DNA of 11,769 bases from an uncultured Clostridia bacterium. GTDB lineage: Bacteria; Bacillota; Clostridia; UBA1381. Location of the stretch: the NCBI GenBank assembly GCA_944391255.1, contig CALXSW010000236.1:1-11769 (forward strand). Reading direction: 5' to 3'. The translations under genes were made by a program, and so were the position numbers. Positions within the stretch are counted from its first letter, which is position 1. Each line of letters begins with the position of its first letter. The notes beneath the pieces were generated by a model, which searched no databases, had not been told where the DNA came from, and worked only from the letters and a program-made list of their open reading frames with translations. Shown piece after piece: positions 6,694 to 11,769 of this stretch.

Positions 6694-7408
6694 GTATATA
6701 TTTGGTATAACAGGCGGAAGCGGAGCTGGAAAATCGACTGTGAGCAGGAAATTCCGTGAATTGGGAGTGTTTGTTTCAGATGCCGATATGGCGGCGAGAG
6801 CTGTTGTGAGCAAGGGTTCAGCGTGTCTTGATGAGATACGGCTTAGCTTTGGCGATGAGGTGATTCTTGATAACGGTGAGCTTGACAGAAAGCGTCTGGG
6901 GCAGATAGTATTTTCCGATAAGAATAAGCTGGAATTATTAAATAATATAACGCATAAATATATTAAAGAGTATATCGAAAAAGAGATAAATAGTTCTGAC
7001 AGTGATATCTGCGCTGTAGATGGAGCTGTCATAATCGGAAGTCCTGTCATGGAGCTGTGTTCCTCTATGGTGGTCGTAACGGCAGATGAAGATGTGAGAA
7101 TTAACAGGATAATGCTGAGGGACGGCATAGACAGAAAATATGCGTCAGACAGGATACGCTCACAAAAGGACGATAAATTTTATTTATCGCACGCTGACTA
7201 TATCGTAGAGAATAATGGCGAAGATCAGGAATTGGGAGTGAAAATTGAGCGAATATACAGTAAAATCAAGGATGCGAAAAAGGCGGAATGCCAGAAAGAA
7301 AAAACGACGGCAGAGATTGGCGCGGACACTGGCGTTCTTAGTTGTAATGGCTGCGATAATATTTCTTGTTCTGACGGGACTCAGGATAGGAAAGGAAGCG
7401 AGCATTAA
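6686..7408 (+). CDS. coaE: Dephospho-CoA kinase with out-of-family C-terminal tail
   Basis: Catalyses the last step of coenzyme A synthesis: ATP-dependent phosphorylation of the 3'-hydroxyl of dephospho-CoA, in the cytoplasm. The Walker A loop GGSGAGKS (10-17) follows KYIFGIT directly, so the GTG at 6686 must be the start; it overlaps the end of ung by 8 bases and has no strong ribosome binding site. Other family marks are SDADMAAR (31-38), ELDRKRLGQIVFSD (65-78), ITH (88-90), and the lid region with RDGIDRKYASDRIRSQ (145-160). The family normally ends near residue 195-205. Here about 45 more residues, ending with TAA at 7406-7408, are read in another frame through the start of the transglycosylase gene. 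This tail is Cys/Ser/Asp-rich and probably has no fold. Kinase function should be unaffected. Confidence 0.93.
   Translation: MDKYIFGITGGSGAGKSTVSRKFRELGVFVSDADMAARAVVSKGSACLDEIRLSFGDEVILDNGELDRKRLGQIVFSDKNKLELLNNITHKYIKEYIEKEINSSDSDICAVDGAVIIGSPVMELCSSMVVVTADEDVRINRIMLRDGIDRKYASDRIRSQKDDKFYLSHADYIVENNGEDQELGVKIERIYSKIKDAKKAECQKEKTTAEIGADTGVLSCNGCDNISCSDGTQDRKGSEH
7234..7238 (+). promoter_or_regulatory. Ribosome binding site for the transglycosylase TTG start, inside coaE
   Basis: GGGAG lies 6 bases before TTG at 7245. The other in-frame start, ATG at 7272, has only AAGG immediately in front of it, too close for good initiation. I prefer the TTG, but both remain possible. Confidence 0.55.
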
Positions 7409-7871
7409 GATCCGTTATCCTGTCGAATACAGCAATTATATAGTGAAGTATGCAAAAAAGAATGATCTTGATCCATATCTTGTAATAGGAGTTATAAAGC
7501 AGGAGAGCAATTTTATAGCCGATGCAAGATCGCCGTACGCGGGAGGACTTATGCAGCTTACCGAGGAAACGGCGGCTGACTGCGCGGCAAAAATGGGACT
7601 TGATAATTACAACTATATGGATCCGGAAACCAATATAAGCATGGGTTGTTTCTTTCTTAGCGAGCTTATAGAAAAATATGAGTATGTAGATACAGCGCTT
7701 GCGGCATATAATGCCGGAATGGGAAATGTGGACACATGGCTTAAAAATCCGGAATACAGTACTGACGGGGAAACACTTGTATATATACCGTTTCCGGAAA
7801 CGCGTCATTATGTGCAGAAGATACACCAGCATATAGATGCATACAAGGAGTACAAGGTTTTTGAAACATAA
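7245..7871 (+). CDS. Membrane-anchored lytic transglycosylase (Slt/GH23-type)
   Basis: About 208 residues from TTG 7245 (199 from ATG 7272). A very basic N-terminus (8-27, mostly Arg and Lys) and one membrane helix (about 28-48) anchor the catalytic domain outside the cell. The domain (about 58-200) is the goose-lysozyme/Slt70 type: catalytic Glu87 in VIKQESNF (83-90), then SPYAGGLMQLT (96-106), the helix with AAYNAG (153-158), and ETRHYVQKI (185-193). It cleaves peptidoglycan glycan strands, leaving 1,6-anhydro-muramic acid ends, for wall remodelling. Its start overlaps coaE by 164 bases in another frame. The region coding the basic stretch and membrane helix is thus read twice. The neighbour uppP also serves wall synthesis. 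Confidence 0.92.
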   Translation: MSEYTVKSRMRKRRNARKKKRRQRLARTLAFLVVMAAIIFLVLTGLRIGKEASIKIRYPVEYSNYIVKYAKKNDLDPYLVIGVIKQESNFIADARSPYAGGLMQLTEETAADCAAKMGLDNYNYMDPETNISMGCFFLSELIEKYEYVDTALAAYNAGMGNVDTWLKNPEYSTDGETLVYIPFPETRHYVQKIHQHIDAYKEYKVFET

Positions 7872-7885
7872 ACGGCAATGCCGTT
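7871..7885 (+). other. Small intergenic hairpin AACGGC-AAT-GCCGTT
   Basis: A perfect 6-bp stem with a 3-base loop overlaps the transglycosylase stop codon region. The sequence after it is A-rich rather than T-rich on the plus strand, so it is not a plus-strand terminator. It may protect or separate parts of the mRNA, or be chance. Confidence 0.3.
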
Positions 7886-7915
7886 AAGATAAAAAAAGAA
7901 AAGAGGTTGATTTTT

Positions 7916-8542
7916 ATGAGTAGGGTTATAACAATCGGAAGACAGTACGGAAGCGCTGGTCACGATATCGGTGAAATGATAGCTGAAGAGCTTGGTTATA
8001 AGTTCTATGATAAGAACCTGGTTGAGATGGCAGCAAAGAAATCAGATCTTTCACCGGAAGCGATAAAGCATGTAGATGAAAAGGCGTCATCAAGCTTGCT
8101 TTATTCACTTTCAAGCGGCAGCTATTCTTTGAGAGGTATGCCGGGACCGCTTTACTACGAGATGCCGATAAACGATAAATTGTTTATAACGCAGTCTGAA
8201 GTAATAAAAAGCGCGGCAGCTGAAGGCAACTGCGTAATAGTCGGCAGATGCGCGGACTATGTGCTTGAGGACTGCAAGAACGTCGATCTTCTGAACGTGT
8301 TTATATACGGCGAGTTGAGCTATAGAGTAGGCCGCGTGATGGAGGCTTATGGCATAACTCAGAAGCAGGCGAAGGACAGAGTTGTAAAGACTGACAAACA
8401 GCGTAAGACATATTATAACTATTATTCAAACCGTGAGTGGGGAGTTATGTCAAACTATGATATGTGTCTTAACACTGGTGTGCTGGGAATAGAGAACTCG
8501 GCTAAAATAATTATAAATTACATAAAAGGATTGGAAAAGTAA
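7916..8542 (+). CDS. Cytidylate-kinase-like P-loop protein
   Basis: 208 residues from ATG 7916, chosen because AGAGG (7902-7906) lies 9 bases upstream; the TTG at 7907 would touch that site. It matches the cytidylate-kinase-like family (Cytidylate_kin2) frequent in Clostridia: VITIGRQYGSAGHDIG at the N-terminus, then ELGYKFYDKNLVEMAA, a central CVIVGRCADYVL, LLNVFIYG, and a C-terminal region with TDKQRKTYYNYYSNREWG. The nucleotide loop reads GRQYGSAGH, with no Lys where true Cmk proteins have GKG[ST]. The family therefore differs from housekeeping CMP kinase and its real substrate is unproven. It is cytoplasmic and lies 2 bases before uppP in one unit. Confidence 0.88.
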   Translation: MSRVITIGRQYGSAGHDIGEMIAEELGYKFYDKNLVEMAAKKSDLSPEAIKHVDEKASSSLLYSLSSGSYSLRGMPGPLYYEMPINDKLFITQSEVIKSAAAEGNCVIVGRCADYVLEDCKNVDLLNVFIYGELSYRVGRVMEAYGITQKQAKDRVVKTDKQRKTYYNYYSNREWGVMSNYDMCLNTGVLGIENSAKIIINYIKGLEK

Positions 8543-8544
8543 AT

Positions 8545-9369
8545 ATGGTGATAGAAATCATAAAATCGATTATACTGGGAATAGTTGAAGGTATTACAGA
8601 ATGGCTCCCTGTGAGCTCGACAGGACATATGATCCTTGTGAATGAGTTTATCAATAATGAGGGAACGTTCACATCGAGCGATCTGTATTTGTATGTTATT
8701 CAATTCGGCGCAATACTCGCTGTTGTGACGACTTTCTTCGGAAAGCTTAATCCGTTTGCACCGTCAAAGACGAAGCAGGAGAAGGCGGACACATGGCAGA
8801 TGTGGTTCAAGGTCATTGTTGCATGTATACCGGCGGCAGTTATAGGTCTGGCACTTGACAGATTTATGGAAAGCTGGGAGTGCTGGGAGGTCGTATCCGC
8901 GGCGCTTATAATATACGGTATCGCATTCATAATAGTTGAGCGGTTCAACAAAAAGACAAAGATCAGAAGCATGAAGGATATGACATATAAGACAGCGTTT
9001 CTTATAGGAATGTTTCAGGTTCTTTCTATCGTTCCCGGTACATCGCGTTCGGGATCAACTATTCTGGGCGGAATGATAGTCGGATGTTCAAGAGAGATAG
9101 CGGCGGAATTTTCGTTTTTCCTTGCCATACCTGTAATGGTAGGCGTGAGTCTGCTGAAGATAACTAAGTTTATAATGGAAGGCAGCATTATGTCAGGCGG
9201 AGATCTTGCGGTACTGCTTACAGGAATGGTTGTTGCTTATCTCGTATCATTAGCGTCTATCAATTTCCTGATGAGCTTTGTAAGAAAACATAAGTTCACT
9301 TCATTCGGATGGTATAGAATAGTGCTTGGAATATTGGTTATCGCGTATTTTATGATTACGGCTTTTTAA
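8545..9369 (+). CDS. uppP: Undecaprenyl-diphosphate phosphatase
   Basis: 274 residues, typical for the BacA/UppP family. This multi-pass membrane enzyme removes one phosphate from undecaprenyl diphosphate, regenerating the C55 lipid carrier for peptidoglycan and other wall polymers; extra copies can raise bacitracin tolerance. Motif 1, VEGITEWLPVSSTGH (14-28), holds Glu15, Glu19, Ser25 and His28, equivalent to Glu17, Glu21, Ser27 and His30 of the E. coli enzyme. Motif 2, PGTSRSGST (164-172), holds the catalytic Arg168. The rest is hydrophobic helices. The ATG lies 2 bases after the stop of the preceding gene, with only a weak GGA (8533-8535) upstream, so translation is probably coupled. A strong terminator follows 8 bases after the stop codon. 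Intact. Confidence 0.96.
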   Translation: MVIEIIKSIILGIVEGITEWLPVSSTGHMILVNEFINNEGTFTSSDLYLYVIQFGAILAVVTTFFGKLNPFAPSKTKQEKADTWQMWFKVIVACIPAAVIGLALDRFMESWECWEVVSAALIIYGIAFIIVERFNKKTKIRSMKDMTYKTAFLIGMFQVLSIVPGTSRSGSTILGGMIVGCSREIAAEFSFFLAIPVMVGVSLLKITKFIMEGSIMSGGDLAVLLTGMVVAYLVSLASINFLMSFVRKHKFTSFGWYRIVLGILVIAYFMITAF

Positions 9370-9377
9370 TAAAATAT

Positions 9378-9420
9378 AAAGAGGCTGTGCAAATTCAAAC
9401 GAGTTTGCACAGCCTCTTTT
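9378..9420. terminator. Strong hairpin terminator, probably bidirectional
   Basis: A perfect 16-bp stem (9378-9393 with 9404-9419) extends to 19 bp with one G-U pair and a 4-base loop (AAAC). It is followed by TTTT on the plus strand and, read from the other side, by TTTATATTTTATT. It sits between uppP and a converging surface-protein gene, so it can end transcripts from both sides. Confidence 0.93.
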
Positions 9421-9453
9421 GGGTTTTATAGGTTTTTTAGTATCGTTTATGTA

Positions 9454-9474
9454 GGGGAGCCTTTATGGCTCCCT
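9454..9474. repeat. Short palindrome GGGAGCC-TTTAT-GGCTCCC
   Basis: A 7-bp perfect stem (9455-9461 with 9467-9473), extendable by one G-U pair, lies between the terminator and the stop of the surface-protein gene. It resembles the palindrome at 2801-2822 and the TGTAGGGG...CCC type of small palindromic unit I recall from gut Clostridia genomes. With no T-run on either side it is unlikely to be the main terminator. Confidence 0.5.
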
Positions 9475-9517
9475 GTCGTGTATAAAGAGATTTAAGAGGA
9501 GAGATAATAGATTCAGA

Positions 9518-11769
9518 TTATTTTACGATTACGAGTTCCTTTACTTCGTCTTCATAAATTCTGATGAAAAGTCTGTTGTTTTCGTCTTCGTCGTATGCTG
9601 ATACGTCAGCAAAGTCGGCTTTTACGATATTGTTCTTTGACTTTGTTGTATCTACGCTGTATACATTTACGTCTGAAGAAACCTTATAGTTTACAGCGCT
9701 TCCTCCGTTTACAGTCACATTTACAGAGTCTGTGAATTTCTTTGTTACCTTACCGTATACTGTCACGAGATCGCCCTCAGGTTCAGCTGTGAATTCAGTT
9801 TCGTTTTCTGATGCGTCAAACAGTACTCTTATGCCGGCGATCTTGTTATCAGAATCTGTCTTGTACTGGATTATATCTCCGGCTGCAAGCTTTTTGCCGT
9901 CGTCTTTAACGAGTGTCTCATTGTCTACAGCGTATATAACTGTTTCCTTGCCGTCAACAAGCGCTGTGAGGATATCTACCTCATTGTCCTCGCTATCCTT
10001 ACCGTCAGCGATGCTCTTTACTACTGCGATGCTTGAGTTAGCGTTTGGCTTAAAAGCTGTGTCTGTGAGGACTACTACAGACGCTTCGTAGCTTTCGCTC
10101 AGGTCATATACATATCCTGAATACTTCTGGTTGTTTTCAAATACAGTCTTATCTGAAATTCTGATATTGTTTATATCGCTTACGTCAAACACGATAGTTT
10201 TGTCTGTTATTCTCACGTTGTCGAGCTTACTTGTTGATGTCTGATAAACAGAGTCAGTCAATACAGCGTTAAGAGTAAATTTATCAGTATTCGGAGTGCC
10301 TGATTCGCTGTTGTCGTCAGCTGTGTTGATCTCTGTAACTATGCCTGATGAGTTCTTTGAATACGTTATAAGCTGTCTGTTTTCAGCGCCTGTAAGCTTC
10401 TTGAGAACCTCATCGTCAGTAGTTGTTGTGCCGTTGAATCTTATTTTGTCAGCGAGCTTAAGAGCTGCTGAATCACCGTTCTTATCAGTTATCTTAATCA
10501 TAACGTTATCTCCGCTCTCTGTAGCGTATGCGTTTGTGAGATATGCGTATGAGTCAGTAACAGTTGAAGCAGACTTGACAGCTGCTATATCTCCGTTTAT
10601 ATCAAGGCAGAATTCAGCGTTCAGACCAAGAGTTATAGCGTCCTCGCAGCCAACAGCCTTCTTATAAAGCTTATCGCCTATAGTGTATCCGTCGCTGCCT
10701 ATAGCATTTACCTTACCGCTTACAACATTTCTCACTACCTGTATTTCGGCGAGCTTTTTGTCAAGGCTTGTGATTACAGAAAGCACGTCCCATTCCTTAA
10801 GATCTGATATTTTAAGCTCATTAAGTCCGTTATAAATAGTGTAGTCCACATCTTCAAGTCTGAGTGAAGTTCCGTCTTTGCCGACGATCTTTTCATTTGA
10901 TACGTGGTCTACGACATGGTTCTTGTATTCTGTAACAAATACTATATCGTATTCAGAATTATTGTCAGTGTCGAGCAAAGTCATATATTCTGACTTATCA
11001 GCTATATTTATAAGATCAAGAGAAAAATCAGTGCTCTTATTGTTGTATATAAGCTGAGCATCGGCTGAGATCACAGCAGTTGAGACCTTTGATGACTTTT
11101 CATCTATATAATACTCGATCGCATTATTTGAATTTTTTGTTGTGAGCTTAGAGAACAGAGAATTTGAAATATTAAGAGTCTTATTCTTCTCGCTCAGCGG
11201 CATAGCAAGAATTATTTCTCTCTCGCCTGACTTTGTCTTTTTAGCGTATGCTGTTACGTTATATCCGAGCAGATTTGATGCCGGATATGAAAGAAGATAA
11301 TCATTTTTATCTATTCTTATTCTTCCGTTAGTCACACTGTCATAGCCTGAAAGCGCTGTTTCGTCTGTGGCAGTGATCTGACCTGTGATCTTGTCTGTTT
11401 CAAGATTGTCTGAAAGAAGAGTTTTGTCAGTTACTTCATATCTCACGCTTGAGCCATAGCTTACCTGTTCCATCTTGTATGTTTCAAGTGTATTGTAAGT
11501 GAGAATGGCAACGTTTCCTCTTGATATCTCGTCTTCGGCCTTACCCTGAACATTTTTTGTCATCTTATTTTCATTCGCTACAGTGATATAGCCTGAAGGA
11601 TATCCACCCTTATTAGCTGCTGACGGAGCATATCCGGCAGCGCGAACCATGATCGCAACCGCTTCACGGTAAGTTATTTTGTCATTCGGTCTGAACTTTC
11701 CATCGCCGTCACCCTCGATAAGTCCCAATGAGGTTGCTACATGGATAAAACCGTTTGCCCAGTGATCCT
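9518..11769 (-). CDS. SLH-domain cell-surface protein, 5' end outside the window
   Basis: The frame is open to the window edge, with 749 complete codons before TAA at 9518-9520; the TTG at 11728 is an internal Leu, not the start. Numbered from the first whole codon, residues 1-46 are an SLH repeat (DHWANGFIHVA, LGLIEGDGDGKFRPNDKITY, then REAVAIMVRAAGY). Residues about 53-96 are a second, diverged one (GGYPSGYITVANE, EISRGNVAILTYNTLET). SLH domains bind pyruvylated wall polymers; a first repeat and signal peptide are probably upstream. Residues about 100-749 are rich in Asp, Thr, Ser, Asn and Val and look beta-rich. Two stretches around 300-355 and 605-680 share a pattern of D-(V/I)-(L/I) strand, IxxIxV strand and GKV strand. 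DTDNNSEYD (266-274) resembles a calcium loop. I recognise no catalytic domain; an S-layer or adhesin role is inferred. Confidence 0.9.
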   Translation of the reverse strand, partial: DHWANGFIHVATSLGLIEGDGDGKFRPNDKITYREAVAIMVRAAGYAPSAANKGGYPSGYITVANENKMTKNVQGKAEDEISRGNVAILTYNTLETYKMEQVSYGSSVRYEVTDKTLLSDNLETDKITGQITATDETALSGYDSVTNGRIRIDKNDYLLSYPASNLLGYNVTAYAKKTKSGEREIILAMPLSEKNKTLNISNSLFSKLTTKNSNNAIEYYIDEKSSKVSTAVISADAQLIYNNKSTDFSLDLINIADKSEYMTLLDTDNNSEYDIVFVTEYKNHVVDHVSNEKIVGKDGTSLRLEDVDYTIYNGLNELKISDLKEWDVLSVITSLDKKLAEIQVVRNVVSGKVNAIGSDGYTIGDKLYKKAVGCEDAITLGLNAEFCLDINGDIAAVKSASTVTDSYAYLTNAYATESGDNVMIKITDKNGDSAALKLADKIRFNGTTTTDDEVLKKLTGAENRQLITYSKNSSGIVTEINTADDNSESGTPNTDKFTLNAVLTDSVYQTSTSKLDNVRITDKTIVFDVSDINNIRISDKTVFENNQKYSGYVYDLSESYEASVVVLTDTAFKPNANSSIAVVKSIADGKDSEDNEVDILTALVDGKETVIYAVDNETLVKDDGKKLAAGDIIQYKTDSDNKIAGIRVLFDASENETEFTAEPEGDLVTVYGKVTKKFTDSVNVTVNGGSAVNYKVSSDVNVYSVDTTKSKNNIVKADFADVSAYDEDENNRLFIRIYEDEVKELVIVK

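Noticed and set aside
6463..7128. 221-codon minus-strand open frame across ung and coaE
   Set aside because: It crosses two well-identified genes and has no conserved motif or promoter.
7338..7832. Minus-strand open frame within the transglycosylase gene
   Set aside because: The plus-strand product has complete Slt motifs; the antisense product resembles nothing.
9732..10667. Two plus-strand Ser/Val-rich open frames inside the SLH gene
   Set aside because: Antisense shadows of a continuous 749-codon frame with two SLH repeats; no ribosome binding site or signal.

Overview
The window looks like chromosomal DNA from a Gram-positive bacterium of the class Clostridia, probably from the gut or another anaerobic habitat. 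The reasons are moderate-to-low GC by eye, strong GGAGG-type ribosome binding sites, frequent ATA and AGA codons, an S-layer homology (SLH) surface protein, a DUF4358 lipoprotein, and the absence of any Gram-negative envelope gene. I cannot name the species. The window holds no tRNA, rRNA, CRISPR array, transposase, prophage gene or attachment site that I can see. No stretch over 300 bases lacks a gene; the longest gap is 1417-1638, which holds two back-to-back promoters.

Left part (1-2838). A MATE-family multidrug/cation exporter (minus strand) and a PucR/CdaR-type transcription regulator (plus strand) are divergently transcribed. Each has its own near-consensus sigma-A promoter. The two -35 boxes face each other across a 39-bp AT-rich spacer, and both promoters carry TTGGTG beside the -10. 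The layout suggests that the regulator controls the exporter and itself.

Middle part (2839-5915). Four genes run on the plus strand with short gaps: a membrane-anchored S41 carboxy-terminal processing protease with a PDZ domain; a membrane-anchored SGNH/GDSL-fold protein with a long Ser/Asp/Glu-rich tail and altered catalytic positions; a DUF4358 lipoprotein; and a 62-residue zinc-ribbon protein. The first three act outside the membrane, so this looks like an envelope-maintenance cluster of mostly unknown purpose.

Right-centre (5916-9420). A clear promoter at 5960-5988 starts a five-gene unit: ung (uracil-DNA glycosylase), coaE (dephospho-CoA kinase), a membrane-anchored lytic transglycosylase whose start lies inside coaE, a cytidylate-kinase-like P-loop protein, and uppP (undecaprenyl-diphosphate phosphatase). 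It ends at a strong, probably bidirectional, hairpin terminator. The unit mixes DNA repair, cofactor synthesis and peptidoglycan metabolism.

Right end (9421-11769). After a short palindromic repeat comes a converging minus-strand gene whose 5' end lies beyond the window. It encodes an SLH-domain cell-surface protein with at least two SLH repeats, followed by about 650 residues of beta-rich, repeat-like sequence of unknown function.

I see no convincing new multi-gene system. The points most worth a second look are the shared motif in the divergent promoter pair, the SGNH-fold protein lacking the usual Asn and His, the 164-bp coaE/transglycosylase overlap, and the uncharacterised body of the SLH protein.
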